Shown here: positions 54,323-64,000 of the stretch, one piece after another
Layout: each line of letters starts with the position of its first letter
How positions within the stretch are numbered: the stretch's first letter is position 1
Source: Bartonella elizabethae F9251 = ATCC 49927
GTDB taxonomy: Bacteria > Pseudomonadota > Alphaproteobacteria > Rhizobiales > Rhizobiaceae
Direction of reading: 5' to 3'
Length of the DNA: 64,000 nt
Assembly: GCF_000518165.1 (NCBI RefSeq)
Contig: NZ_JADB01000001.1
Coordinates: 310,001 to 374,000, forward strand
Translations under genes and position numbers: made by a program
The notes under the pieces: generated by a model
The model's input: only the letters and a program-made list of their open reading frames with translations
Told to the model about the DNA's origin: nothing
Databases searched by the model: none

Positions 54323-54452
54323 AAAATCTCGTAGAGTATTAAAAAGGATTTAAAGAATAAGCATAAGATAAGTTGGTGCTTAAAAGCAAGAAAGATTGTA
54401 AAAGGAAAAATAGCTTATTGAAAGTAGGAGAAAATTCTTTGAAGAATTGATG

Positions 54453-54812
54453 CTATCTTGTATATCTTATGACAAAGGACAGCGTAATACAACAGACCAT
54501 TCTTGGCAAGCGATATGTCTTTTGTATGATGGGATAAACTTTAAAATGATGGTCATAAAGTTTTAAGACTTTTAAACAGCTTTTATACGACCACACATTA
54601 TCATAAAAATTTAATCGTTCAGTGAAAGTGCAAAAGAATATATTGTATTTATCGGGAATTTTTATGGTTTTGCGCTGCCATATATCGTTTTTAATGGGAT
54701 CACGCTTCTCATGCAAAACAGAACGCCTTAAGAGGAATATTCCAAATAAAATATTGTGTTGTCCATTCACATATTTTTTTGAAAAAATATTTTCCAGTGC
54801 CTTTGATTTCAT
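54453..54812 (-). CDS. Doubtful hypothetical protein
   Basis: A 119-residue open frame with many basic and aromatic residues and no recognised motif. No ribosome binding site precedes the ATG and the composition is that of AT-rich non-coding DNA. It is listed because no other feature explains the open stretch. Confidence 0.2.
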   Translation of the reverse strand: MKSKALENIFSKKYVNGQHNILFGIFLLRRSVLHEKRDPIKNDIWQRKTIKIPDKYNIFFCTFTERLNFYDNVWSYKSCLKVLKLYDHHFKVYPIIQKTYRLPRMVCCITLSFVIRYTR

Positions 54813-55220
54813 TTAACGAAAATTCTTCAAAGCTATGAAAAGCCTCGTTTATAAGGTTTTATTCATGCACCACCATCTTTACGCTTATACAAGGGGCAAA
54901 CCAAAACGGTTATATTATCCCATCAAAATTTTATAAAAATCCTTGTTTTAAGAAGATTCTTAAGAGGAATTTTATTCTTTTCTTCAATGGTTTTTATCCA
55001 TGCAGCACCTCTTTTAAGGATGTGTAAAAGAATGATTTTAATTGATTTAATATGAACAGGATTACAAATAAGGAAAATCCTAACAGGAATAATAACTCGA
55101 TATGAAGAAGTGGTAAATTATTCAATGATAAGTCAATATCTCATCTCATTGTAAAAGATAAGTAAATATACAAAAAGATCAGCTTAATTTAAAAACTGCT
55201 CTACAAAATCTCAGTATTTT
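54813..55220. other. Intergenic region, no gene seen
   Basis: About 400 AT-rich bases before the end of the large membrane cluster. Nothing identifiable. Confidence 0.5.
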
Positions 55221-57317
55221 TTAACGACCTTCACGATACCACATGCTGCTCAACAGTAAAAGACACACAAGCAGGGCAAAAAAACCAGAAAATACCGAAA
55301 AATAAAAGGTATCGATTAAACGCGTTTCTGTCGCTTCTTTTAAAATAATTGAATGTGCTGGGGAAGATGACAGATTTGTTTTTGATTGAATGAGCTTGAT
55401 TGGAGGAAGATAAATGTTTTCTTTTCCCTCAGGGTGTAAACGTCCGATGTAGCCACCCGTGTGCTTAATAATGGAGGCTAATTTTTCTTGTGTTGAAATT
55501 AAATCAAACAATTCAAGATTATCGAGCATCCCTACAGAAGCAAGTATTGTTAAATCGTCATTTTTGATGGTAAAAATCCCTGTCTCATCAGTAGCTACAG
55601 TTGCGGAGAAGAGACCTTCTTGCTCTTGAGTGAGGATGATCTTTTGTTTTTTTCCAGAAGGCAAAGTTATTTCAGCGGGTTCTGGATGGTCTTTCAGAGT
55701 TTGGCGGCGAATTGTTAAATGATGATGGTTGCTGGTCGCACTTAATTTTTCTTCCTCAAGTTCTGGTTCTTTCATGAGCCAATGGGCAATTCGGCGATAA
55801 AGAGTTGCATAAGGACCACCACCTTCAAAACCTCGTGCCCAAAGCCAACTTTCATCGGAAAGCAACATACCTACACGCCCTTTATCAATATGGGAAAGAA
55901 TTAAAAGTGGCTGTTCATTGGCTCCTTTCATGAGGGCGGTACCGTTGTTTATGTTTTGAATAGCAATTTGTCGCAGCCAGCGTCCCCATTGAGAAGCTGG
56001 AAGGTTAAGTGTTGCAAGATCCCTTGTGACAGGATGACGTTCACCTTCTTTGGTTAACGCGGGGCGAAAAGGTTTTTCAAGAATAGTTCCATTGGGCAAT
56101 GCCGGTAGAATGCTTATTAAAGGTGTTTTTGCAAGTGAGTTTTTTTGGGTAAATTCAGGTCCTGTTACCATCAGCAATGCACCACCCTTTTGTACATATT
56201 GGGCGATATAATCATAATAGATTAAAGGTAGAACATCAGAGTGTTGGTAACCATCAAGGATGATGAGATCAAAGTTATTAATCTCTTCAACAAAGAGCTT
56301 TCTTGTGGGAAAGACCACCAAGGATAATTGGCTTAAAGGGGTATTATCTGCTTTGGTGGGGGGACGTAAAATCGTAAAGTGAACAAGATCAATATTGGAG
56401 TCACCTTTCAAAAGGTCACGCCATGTCCGTTCTCCATTATAAGGGGCGCCTGAAATAAGAAGAACGCGTAAATTTTCTCTGATTCCCTCAATAGTTGTTA
56501 TGGCGCGGTTGTTTTCAATGCTTAGTTCACCTTTATAAGGTTCAGTTGTTGCTTGGATAATATTTTTTTCAGCATGGGGAAGGATAATTTCAGTTTGAAA
56601 AATAATACCAGGAGTCACAGAATAATGACCAACTTCTTGTCCATTGACACTGAGTGTAATATTGGCTTTCTGTGGTATCGTTTTTGGGCGGACTCCTTGA
56701 TCTTTTACCAAAATGGAAAGCCTTTGTGGTTTGTTGACAAGAGCAAAGCGTGGAGGAGAAATAAACTTGATTTGACGGTCAAATTCATCTGAGCGTCCTG
56801 TGATCAGAGCATTAAGAGGGGCTTCATGATGAAGATCTGATAGGGCAGGAATGTCATGTACTTGTCCATCAGTGATAAAAATGGTTCCTGCATAACGAGA
56901 GGGTGGTACATCAGAGAGTGCTTGTGTTAAAGCATCAAACAAATTTGTTGAGGGGGTATATTGATGATCAGCCAGTTTTCCAGCTTCAATAAAACGTGGT
57001 TCAAATTGTGGATAATGCGCCAATGTTTTGATTAATTGCGCACGTGCTTTATCACTGTCGTCTATCCGTGTTCCAAAAGTTTGGCTTTTGCTGCGGTCAA
57101 TAACAATACCTATTGTGCTTTTTAGCGGTTCGCGCTGTTCTTTGATAATCATTGGATTAAGCAAAGCAAGAATGAGAGCGCTCAATGTCATCAGACGAAA
57201 TAAAGATCCTTGACGTTGTGTAACAAGACCAACAACGACAAAAAGAATGGATATTCCGCTTAAAAGCAGAATCCAAAAGAGAGGTAAAAAAGGCTGAAAA
57301 GTGAAAAGTGGTATCAT
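55221..57317 (-). CDS. Large membrane protein with GATase1-like domain
   Basis: A 698-residue protein with two N-terminal membrane helices (about 10-29 and 38-56) and one at the C-terminus (about 672-692). A von Willebrand-like start (STIGIVIDRSKSQTFG, resembling a MIDAS strand) is followed by a glutamine-amidotransferase-like fold (FDLIILDGYQHSDVLPLIYYDYIAQYVQKGGALLMVTGP) without the catalytic Cys-His pair. Proteins like this follow BatA-like proteins in Hyphomicrobiales. Overlap with the previous gene is 4 bases. The role is unknown; with MoxR it may assemble or strain-test envelope proteins. Confidence 0.75.
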   Translation of the reverse strand: MIPLFTFQPFLPLFWILLLSGISILFVVVGLVTQRQGSLFRLMTLSALILALLNPMIIKEQREPLKSTIGIVIDRSKSQTFGTRIDDSDKARAQLIKTLAHYPQFEPRFIEAGKLADHQYTPSTNLFDALTQALSDVPPSRYAGTIFITDGQVHDIPALSDLHHEAPLNALITGRSDEFDRQIKFISPPRFALVNKPQRLSILVKDQGVRPKTIPQKANITLSVNGQEVGHYSVTPGIIFQTEIILPHAEKNIIQATTEPYKGELSIENNRAITTIEGIRENLRVLLISGAPYNGERTWRDLLKGDSNIDLVHFTILRPPTKADNTPLSQLSLVVFPTRKLFVEEINNFDLIILDGYQHSDVLPLIYYDYIAQYVQKGGALLMVTGPEFTQKNSLAKTPLISILPALPNGTILEKPFRPALTKEGERHPVTRDLATLNLPASQWGRWLRQIAIQNINNGTALMKGANEQPLLILSHIDKGRVGMLLSDESWLWARGFEGGGPYATLYRRIAHWLMKEPELEEEKLSATSNHHHLTIRRQTLKDHPEPAEITLPSGKKQKIILTQEQEGLFSATVATDETGIFTIKNDDLTILASVGMLDNLELFDLISTQEKLASIIKHTGGYIGRLHPEGKENIYLPPIKLIQSKTNLSSSPAHSIILKEATETRLIDTFYFSVFSGFFALLVCLLLLSSMWYREGR

Positions 57318-60112
57318 TGCCTTCTTTCTCTTTTAAAGCGTTCCAAGAGCGCTGGAACATGAATTTGATCTGCTTTATAGTTTCCAGTAAGCACATAAAG
57401 GACAATATTTAAGCCTGCACGAAATGCCCATAGACGTTGCATTGGATCATTGGGAACAAGGGGATATTTCCATGTTCCTTTTTCATCGAGTGCCCAAGCG
57501 CCGGCAAAGTTATTTGCGGTGATGAGCAGGGAACTTACATTATCACCAAGGCTAAGAGAATTTTTATTTTTTTTGTTCGTTGATGAGGATTCAACCCATA
57601 AAGGTGAACCACGGTAGAGACCAGGAAAATCTGGCATAATATAAAAGGAACGCGCAACAACATGATCTGTTGAGGCTGGCTCAATGGAGGGAATGTTTAA
57701 CCCTTTTAAGATGGTTCGTAATCTTTGCGTTTCTGGAGTAGCATCTCCTTCAAGATTAAGATTGCTTTTTATCTGATCACGCGTGTCAAATAAAATGGTT
57801 CCTCCATGTTTCATAAAGTTATTTATTTTTTCAATGGCTTGGGGGCTGAGTATAGGACTCTGAATATCAATTGGCCAGTAAATAAGAGGATAAAAGGAGA
57901 GTTCATCTTTATCGAGATCAAGTGCTCTAACAGAGCCGGGGGTAAGCATTGTGCGCTCTGCGATAAATTGGCTTAAAGCTTCTAGACCACTTTTACTCGT
58001 TGTATCAATTTCATGATTGTTGGTTATAACGTAGGCAAGATGTGTTGCACCAGCGGCTTGCACACTATCATGATGATTTTCTGTCGTTTGTGCATGAAGC
58101 GTTGGATCATATGAAAATAGGCCAATCAGAATGATGAGAGGAAGAAAAAACAGATTACGCCGTTTATTAAAAGAAAAAATACCTCCCATCCATAAAATGA
58201 GAAAATGATCAAAAGCAAATAATAAGAGGGCTAATCCTAAAAGGGGACCGATAAGATTTTTTTCTTTTGTCTCGTAAGATAAAGGATTCTTATTAAGAGA
58301 AGTTGGCAATGATGATTGTTTCATCAAGCGCGATGAATGGTTTAAGAGATTAAGCGCATAAAAGTCATTTTTGACCCCATAAAGCCCTGGGGGAGTATGA
58401 TAGGAAGGACGGGGCGGATTTTGAGTGTCAAAGATCAGTGGAACAACATCAGAGGACGGTACTTGTAATTGTCCATCGGCGGCTATGGTTCGCCAAGGAT
58501 TTTGTACCCTTGTTCTTTTTTCTCTGTGTGTTGGGTTTGTGTTTTCAAAAGATCCTAATGTGATTAGTTTTTGCAACATTTGTGCAAAAAATCCGGAAAG
58601 AGGAAGATTAGACCATGTAGGATCAGGGGCAATATGAATGAAAATGAGGGTTCCTTTCCCACGCTTTGCTGCGGTAATAAGAGGGGTCCCATCCGAAAGG
58701 CTGAGCCATGTTTTTTCAAAAAGATCTGGGATTGGTTCTGCGAGAACTTGGCGCGAGACAGTGACATCTTCTGGAAAAGGAAGGTCAAAGAAAAAGCTAT
58801 TTTTTGCAAAAGGGGCAAGTTTTTGTGGCTTTGTCCAAGACATAATACTCCCAAGAGAACGTTGCCCCTGACGTAGCGGTACCGGAAGGAGACTATCGTA
58901 ATGTTCTGCACTACTGAGTTTTTCTCCTGCAAAGCGGATGAGTGTCCCCCCTTTATTCACAAAATCAGAAAGCTTTTTTTCTGCTTTTTCAGGGATATTA
59001 ACCATGTCGCCCATAATGAAAACAGATGGATTTTGTTGAAGTAAATGATCAATATCTGTTGAAAGTTCTCTTCCACCGGAATTTATAAGCTGTGTATGAC
59101 CTTGTAGTGCTTTGATAATGTAATAAAACGGAGTAAGTAAAGGCTGTGTCATTTCGTTGGTATCGGGAGAGAGAAGAGCAACACGGCTTATCCTGCTATG
59201 GCTGTCTACTAAGAAAGTTGCAGCAGCATGGTTTTGGTTATTGACTTTTATCCAAGCGATATCGTTGCGTAGTTCAAGGGGGACATCAAAAGGAATAAGT
59301 GCTGTTGTTTCGCCTTCAGAGAAATTTTTCGTAAATTGACCGAGCAATTGATTATTTGAATCGTAAAGGTTGAGTGTAGCGGGCGTTGTGCCGTGTGTTG
59401 TTGAGCGAATAATACGCGCGCCCATATTTCCATTGTTATTTTCTATGGATGTTATGCCGATTAAATCGGAAATATCAGCCAAATACCACAAGAAGTTTCT
59501 AGGTTTTAATTCTTCAAGTAGAGCAAAAGTTTGCTCATCGTCATTTGTTTGTAATCCATCGCTTAAATAAGCAATATCAAGAGGCTTTCCTTTGTTTATT
59601 TTACTGAATTCTTTTAAGATATGCACACGATTTACAGGCCAAGGACGCGGTTGCAAATGCATTAAATACTGTTTTATAACTTTTGCTGGTTTGGATTCCA
59701 CATTGGAGATATCATTTTCAGCTGTTGCAATAAGATAAATATTTTTTTGCTGTTTTTCTGCCTGTGTAAGGAGCATTTCAGCGCTAGAGATACGTTTTTT
59801 CCATTCTTTTACAGATGCCCACCCATTATCAATAATGAGCGCAAGGGGTTGAGATCCGGAAAAACTTATAGGTTTTTGATTCCAAGTGGGGCGGGCTAGA
59901 GCGATGATAACCAGTGCGGCTATGGTTAAACGCAACAAGAGTAACCACCAAGGGGTATGTTTTGCTTTTTCCTGCTGATGAGTGGGTTTGGGTAAGAAGC
60001 GGAAAGGAGGAAAGAGCTCTTTACGTGGAGATGGGGGGGTTATCCGCAACAGCCACCAAATGACGGGTAGAAATAAGAGCCCTAATAACAGAAAGGGAGC
60101 AGTAAAACTCAA
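57314..60112 (-). CDS. BatA-like membrane protein with DUF4159 domain
   Basis: A 932-residue protein. Two helices at the start (FTAPFLLLGLLFLPVIWWLL and LLLLRLTIAALVIIALARPTW) match the double-membrane N-terminus of BatA-like proteins. A VWA-like region, two mid-chain helices (about 630-690) and a C-terminal DUF4159-type domain (HLAYVITNNHEID...YPLIYWPID...FMKHGGTILFDTRDQ) follow. The start is TTG 60112: AAGGAGG is well placed and TTGA overlaps the DUF58 stop, so translation is coupled. The longer upstream frame overlaps DUF58 and lacks a signal. Confidence 0.8.
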   Translation of the reverse strand: MSFTAPFLLLGLLFLPVIWWLLRITPPSPRKELFPPFRFLPKPTHQQEKAKHTPWWLLLLRLTIAALVIIALARPTWNQKPISFSGSQPLALIIDNGWASVKEWKKRISSAEMLLTQAEKQQKNIYLIATAENDISNVESKPAKVIKQYLMHLQPRPWPVNRVHILKEFSKINKGKPLDIAYLSDGLQTNDDEQTFALLEELKPRNFLWYLADISDLIGITSIENNNGNMGARIIRSTTHGTTPATLNLYDSNNQLLGQFTKNFSEGETTALIPFDVPLELRNDIAWIKVNNQNHAAATFLVDSHSRISRVALLSPDTNEMTQPLLTPFYYIIKALQGHTQLINSGGRELSTDIDHLLQQNPSVFIMGDMVNIPEKAEKKLSDFVNKGGTLIRFAGEKLSSAEHYDSLLPVPLRQGQRSLGSIMSWTKPQKLAPFAKNSFFFDLPFPEDVTVSRQVLAEPIPDLFEKTWLSLSDGTPLITAAKRGKGTLIFIHIAPDPTWSNLPLSGFFAQMLQKLITLGSFENTNPTHREKRTRVQNPWRTIAADGQLQVPSSDVVPLIFDTQNPPRPSYHTPPGLYGVKNDFYALNLLNHSSRLMKQSSLPTSLNKNPLSYETKEKNLIGPLLGLALLLFAFDHFLILWMGGIFSFNKRRNLFFLPLIILIGLFSYDPTLHAQTTENHHDSVQAAGATHLAYVITNNHEIDTTSKSGLEALSQFIAERTMLTPGSVRALDLDKDELSFYPLIYWPIDIQSPILSPQAIEKINNFMKHGGTILFDTRDQIKSNLNLEGDATPETQRLRTILKGLNIPSIEPASTDHVVARSFYIMPDFPGLYRGSPLWVESSSTNKKNKNSLSLGDNVSSLLITANNFAGAWALDEKGTWKYPLVPNDPMQRLWAFRAGLNIVLYVLTGNYKADQIHVPALLERFKRERRQ

Positions 60113-61020
60113 AGTGCCCTCCTTTTTTGCAATGAAGAGTCGCCCATTGTATTTGCAAGATGCAAAATGGTCTCTGTTAAAGGTTGATCTGTTGGACTGA
60201 CGTGATAAGACCACCCTTGGCGTGCGCAAAAATTTACCAATTCTTGTCGACGTGTTTGATATAGCTTACAATAGCTCTTACGAAGATTTTCTGCTTTTCC
60301 AAAAATGTGTTTTTCTTTCGTTTCAGGATCAAAAAATTCCGTATGACCTGTGTAGGGAAAGCTTTCTTCTGCAGGATCAGCAATTTCAATTAAATGAGCT
60401 GTCACCTGTTTTGTCGATAAAGCAGTTAAATGTTGGATGATTTTTTCAGGGTGATCGAGAAAATCACTCATTATAATGGTGTGTGAAAAGCGTGTAATCG
60501 TTGAAAAATCTGGAAATGAATTTTCATCTGAATGATTTTCTAAAGCAAATGCTATTCGTTCTATGACATTGGATGTCATTGTGGGAGGCACTAAGTTGGG
60601 AATAGCAATATGTTCGCCGCACCGTGCCAGAAGTGATGCCAAGGCAAGGGTTAAAATGATGGCATGATTGCCTTTAGAGATTTTAGAAAAGCGCGAACAG
60701 TAATGCATTGATGGGCTCTGATCAGGCCAAAGCCAAACGGTTTGCGTCATTTGCCATTCGTGCTCGCGGAGATAGGTATTTTCATCACGCGCTGAGCGAC
60801 GCCAATCAATGCGGGTAATGGATTCTCCCTTCATATAGGGACGAAATTGCCAAAAATTTTCTCCATGACCGCGTTTGCGTTGCCCATGCCATCCGGTTAT
60901 CAGTGTATTGGCAATATGACGCGCTTGTAAAAGGAAATATGGCATTTTCCCATTATCCTTATACAGCTCTTTTGCCAGCGACAATGGAGGTTTTTGTAAA
61001 ACTTTTTTGCCAATAGCCAT
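60109..61020 (-). CDS. DUF58 domain protein
   Basis: A 303-residue protein with the DUF58 signature FRPYMKGESITRIDWRRSARDENTYLREHEWQ (about 77-108) and a VWA-like fold after it (TVWLWPDQSPSMHY... HTIIMSDFLDHPE). It is encoded directly after MoxR with no gap. MoxR ATPases are thought to remodel or load metal into VWA partners such as DUF58 proteins, then the membrane components. Intact. Confidence 0.88.
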   Translation of the reverse strand: MAIGKKVLQKPPLSLAKELYKDNGKMPYFLLQARHIANTLITGWHGQRKRGHGENFWQFRPYMKGESITRIDWRRSARDENTYLREHEWQMTQTVWLWPDQSPSMHYCSRFSKISKGNHAIILTLALASLLARCGEHIAIPNLVPPTMTSNVIERIAFALENHSDENSFPDFSTITRFSHTIIMSDFLDHPEKIIQHLTALSTKQVTAHLIEIADPAEESFPYTGHTEFFDPETKEKHIFGKAENLRKSYCKLYQTRRQELVNFCARQGWSYHVSPTDQPLTETILHLANTMGDSSLQKRRAL

Positions 61021-62052
61021 TTAAAGAGCATCTTTCACAAGGTTATTGATAATATCTTTTACGGTTATATCTTCAGCACGAGCAGAGAAATTAAGCGCCA
61101 TACGATGTTGTAATACGGGATATGCCAACGCTTCAACATCATCAAGTGAAGGGGCTAAACGCCCATAATAAAGAGCACGCGCACGAACACAAAGTGAAAG
61201 AGCTTGTGATGCGCGCGGGCCAGGTCCCCAAGAAACATAAGTATTGGCAAGGCTATTGTCTTTATCAGGGCGGGCTGAACGGACAATTTTTAAAATAGCT
61301 TCAATCACATTTTCTGAAAGAGGCATTTTGCGGACGATATTTTGAATTTTTTGTAATTTTTTAGCGGATAAAATTGCTTTTACATTTGATTTTTTTTCTT
61401 TTGTTGTTTCTAAAATGATCCGCCGCTCTGTTGTAAGATCAGGATAATCAATATCAATTTGCATCAAAAAGCGATCGAGTTGAGCTTCAGGAAGTGGATA
61501 GGTTCCCTCTTGTTCGAGAGGATTTTGCGTTGCAAGAACATGAAAAGGTTGTGGTAAATCATAACGGGTTCCTGCAACGGTCACATGATATTCCTGCATA
61601 GCCTGTAAAAGAGCTGACTGTGTGCGTGGAGAGGCACGATTGATTTCATCAGCCATGAGAAGCTGTGTGAAAATGGGACCTTGAACGTAGCGAAAAGAAC
61701 GCTTCCCCTCTTTATCGGAATCCATGATTTCAGAACCGATAATGTCCGATGGCATTAAGTCTGGGGTAAACTGGATACGTTTTTCATCAAGTCCTAAAAC
61801 GGCTCCCAATGTTTCCACAAGACGTGTTTTTGCAAGCCCCGGAGCACCGACAAGAAGAGCATGACCACCAGCAAAAATAGCCGTTAAAGCATATTCAATG
61901 ATATGACTTTGCCCAAAAATAACTTTGTCAATTTCTTGTTGTATAATATCTAATTCTTTGTGTGCCGTATCAATATCCTCAATAATGACTTGGGCCTCAT
62001 GTTTAGTATTAACCTTTTTCACAGAATTAGATGCTGGATCACGGTGACTCAT
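61021..62052 (-). CDS. MoxR-family AAA+ ATPase
   Basis: A 343-residue ATPase: Walker A GAPGLAKT, Walker B LLMADEINRA, sensor 1 LATQNPLEQEGTYPLPEAQLDRF and arginine-finger region as in the MoxR/RavA branch. First gene of the four-gene cluster MoxR - DUF58 - BatA-like - GATase1-like membrane protein, all overlapping or abutting, so it is one operon read leftward. The family acts as a chaperone for VWA proteins at the membrane; the client here is not known. Confidence 0.92.
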   Translation of the reverse strand: MSHRDPASNSVKKVNTKHEAQVIIEDIDTAHKELDIIQQEIDKVIFGQSHIIEYALTAIFAGGHALLVGAPGLAKTRLVETLGAVLGLDEKRIQFTPDLMPSDIIGSEIMDSDKEGKRSFRYVQGPIFTQLLMADEINRASPRTQSALLQAMQEYHVTVAGTRYDLPQPFHVLATQNPLEQEGTYPLPEAQLDRFLMQIDIDYPDLTTERRIILETTKEKKSNVKAILSAKKLQKIQNIVRKMPLSENVIEAILKIVRSARPDKDNSLANTYVSWGPGPRASQALSLCVRARALYYGRLAPSLDDVEALAYPVLQHRMALNFSARAEDITVKDIINNLVKDAL

Positions 62053-62301
62053 ATTTTTTCCTTAAGGCGTTTGTCGCAAAAATGGTAATTTTCTCTGCAT
62101 GATAATGGATATCTTATTGTTTGTAACAGAAAATGAGAAGAAAAGAAGCATCATAAGCCGTTTTTTTTCATATTCATGTATAGATAGAGAAAAGTTTTTT
62201 TGAAAGAAAGAGGCTTGTTTTATAAGGAATGTTTTAAAAACTTTGTTTTATGAAGAGAGTTTTTGAAAGCAATGAATACAACTTTTTTGAAAGGTTAAAG
62301 G

Positions 62302-63555
62302 GTGAATATAAGGCAGAACTTCAAACAGGCTGCGTGGTTACAACAAAGTGATGTCCAAACACTTCTTCGTATTTTATCTTTAGAGGGGGAAGAGGCACGT
62401 ATTGTGGGGGGAGCAGTGCGCAATCAACTATTAGGGCAACCTATTAGTGATATTGATATTGCGACAACCTGCTTACCGCAACAGATTATTGCACGTGTAG
62501 AAGAAGCAGGATTTAAAGCTATTCCGACAGGGATTGCTTTTGGTACAATAACAGTGGTTGCGCATTCATGTTCTTATGAGGTCACAACGCTTCGCAGCGA
62601 CATTGAAACAGATGGTCGTCATGCAAAAGTGGTATTTGGGCGTGATTGGAAAAAAGATGCTGAACGGCGAGATTTTACGATAAATGCCCTTTATTGTGAT
62701 GCCGCTGGCAACCTTTATGATGATGTAGGAGGCTTGAGCGATATTGCAAGCCGAACAGTTCGTTTTATCGGTTTTGCAGAAAATCGTATTCGTGAAGATT
62801 ATTTGCGTATTTTACGTTTTTTTCGCTTTTTTGCGTGGTATGGAGCGGGACGACCTGATGGGCAAGGGTTGAAGGCATGTGTTCGTTTAAAACACGGTTT
62901 AAAAAAACTTTCTTCTGAGCGTATTTGGGCAGAAATGAAAAAGCTTCTTTTAGCTTCTGATCCAACACGTGCTCTTTTATGGATGCGACAAAGCAGAATT
63001 TTGTCACTCATTTTTCCTGAAACAGAAAAATGGGGCATTGATGCAATTCACGCATTGGTGAAAACAGAACAGATGCTTGGTTGGAAAGTTGATCCATTTT
63101 TACGGCTAGAAAGTCTTCTTCCTCCTGATCCTGGACGTCTTCATAAAATGGCACAACGTTTGCGTTTTTCCCATAAGGAAACAACACGGTTAAAGGAATG
63201 GGCAGAGTTAGAAATAATAAGCCAAAACTGTTCTGATCATTTTGTACAAAAATTGATTTATTTTCAGGGGCGACAGCCGGTTTTAGATCAATTATCCTTG
63301 TCAGTGGCTGCATTACATGCCGATATTCCAGAAAAAGGGAATGCTTTGCAAAAAACAGAAGAGTATCTCAAACTTTATCAGCTTGTTCAAAAATGGCAGA
63401 TTCCAACGTTTCCCATTAACGGTAACGATTTAATAAAAAAAGGTTTTTCAAAAGGTATCCTTTTAGGAAAAAAGCTTAAAGAACTAGAAATGATATGGGT
63501 TGAAAGTGGATTTTTAATGGATCGTCATGCCTTATTAGAAAAAATTGATTTATAA
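62302..63555 (+). CDS. cca: CCA-adding tRNA nucleotidyltransferase (PcnB/CCA family)
   Basis: A 417-residue class II nucleotidyltransferase. The catalytic head is clear: RIVGGAVRNQLLGQPISDIDIAT with DxD, VTTLRSDIETDGRHAKV and ERRDFTINALYCD, then the RNA-binding neck (RFIGFAENRIREDYLRILRFFRFFAWYG). It repairs or completes tRNA 3' CCA ends; poly(A) polymerase is the close alternative. The start appears to be GTG 62302 (AAAGG upstream). It diverges from the MoxR operon. Intact. Confidence 0.9.
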   Translation: MNIRQNFKQAAWLQQSDVQTLLRILSLEGEEARIVGGAVRNQLLGQPISDIDIATTCLPQQIIARVEEAGFKAIPTGIAFGTITVVAHSCSYEVTTLRSDIETDGRHAKVVFGRDWKKDAERRDFTINALYCDAAGNLYDDVGGLSDIASRTVRFIGFAENRIREDYLRILRFFRFFAWYGAGRPDGQGLKACVRLKHGLKKLSSERIWAEMKKLLLASDPTRALLWMRQSRILSLIFPETEKWGIDAIHALVKTEQMLGWKVDPFLRLESLLPPDPGRLHKMAQRLRFSHKETTRLKEWAELEIISQNCSDHFVQKLIYFQGRQPVLDQLSLSVAALHADIPEKGNALQKTEEYLKLYQLVQKWQIPTFPINGNDLIKKGFSKGILLGKKLKELEMIWVESGFLMDRHALLEKIDL

Positions 63556-63717
63556 TAATAATTTACCATTACTCATATGGAATAAGAGCGCCAAATATCG
63601 TAAGATTATCTTATTTCAAACTTGTTCATACTACTCAGTCAAAATTATTGCCTTATTCGCCACAAGCGAGGGAAGTCGTGTGAGAAAAAACGATTATAGG
63701 GGAAAAATACTTCTTAA
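63547..63717. repeat. Dispersed repeat, copy 2
   Basis: Counterpart of 52151-52326 in the same orientation, beginning within the last codons of the CCA enzyme gene and extending downstream. The shared blocks keep order and spacing. The copy after an intact core gene suggests insertion at gene ends. Confidence 0.6.
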
Positions 63718-64000
63718 TAACTCCTATCAAAGATAAAGATTCTGGAAAATAAGAACAGATTAGAGAGAATAATGATAACGGTTTGTATTTTGTATGAGCA
63801 TAAAGAGAAGGATGCTCAATGCATATTAATATGAGAGGGATTTAATCATTCACAGATGGTGATATGAAATGGAGGTAATGGGCACTAAGAAACGTTTATT
63901 TTATCAGCACTTGGGTATTGGGCAATGGCAGGTGTTATACGCTTTAACTATATTTATAGGATAGCTTATGAGCTTTTAGAGGCTTTATTCCAGAAGTATC
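63718..64000. other. Window end, no gene seen
   Basis: About 280 bases with only very short frames. A possible start of a gene beyond the window cannot be judged. Confidence 0.4.

Noticed and set aside
57314-60229. 971-residue version of the BatA-like protein
   Set aside because: The first 39 residues overlap the DUF58 gene and have no start signal; TTG 60112 with AAGGAGG and a TTGA overlap is better.

Overview
The window looks like a chromosomal segment of Bartonella (Hyphomicrobiales, alphaproteobacteria). The evidence is low GC, a FeuP/FeuQ-type two-component pair, the order htrA - response regulator - histidine kinase - glnE, a haem-binding (Hbp/Omp25-like) outer membrane protein, a DUF1254/DUF1214/PBP1a cluster and a moxR-DUF58-BatA-like cluster. 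The species cannot be settled from sequence alone; a rodent-associated lineage is a guess.

Layout. (1) 1-3.8 kb is core: oligopeptidase B, Fe-type superoxide dismutase and tRNA-Gln(UUG). (2) About 3.8-23.0 kb is a decayed prophage-like island. A tyrosine recombinase gene sits next to the tRNA, and a 46-bp near-identical direct repeat (3812-3857 and 22948-22993) brackets the island. Inside are an exonuclease/annealing pair (YqaJ + ERF), a repressor/Cro-like switch with palindromic operators, a RuvC-like resolvase, a replication initiator-like protein and SSB. There are also three toxin-antitoxin modules (BrnTA, MazEF-like, ChpSB/PemIK-like), three paralogues of a hexapeptide-repeat protein, and a head-to-head pair of truncated DNA methyltransferase remnants. 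No capsid, tail or complete terminase genes remain. (3) 23-32 kb is further accessory DNA: a ParD/RelE-type module, a broken SDR gene, an EamA transporter and a HigBA scrap. It ends in a type I secretion locus (HlyB/HlyD/HlyC-like) divergent from a Gly-rich, Cys-containing tandem-repeat protein and two tiny two-TM proteins. I read this last group as a decaying bacteriocin-like export system. (4) 32-63.6 kb is intact core: DUF1499, DUF1254/DUF1214/PBP1a, FeuPQ, ccmIEFH (cytochrome c maturation), htrA/degP, a second two-component pair, glnE, hbp, a metallophosphoesterase, the moxR-DUF58-BatA-like membrane cluster and a CCA-adding enzyme.

Genes in the accessory part carry at least thirteen separate small lesions, mostly one-base changes in homopolymers. 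I found none in the 30+ kb of core genes in the same window, so this looks like real gene decay rather than uniform sequencing error. The neighbouring toxin-antitoxin modules keep well-formed operator palindromes, and in one module the toxin has been broken by a 7-bp duplication while the antitoxin stays open.
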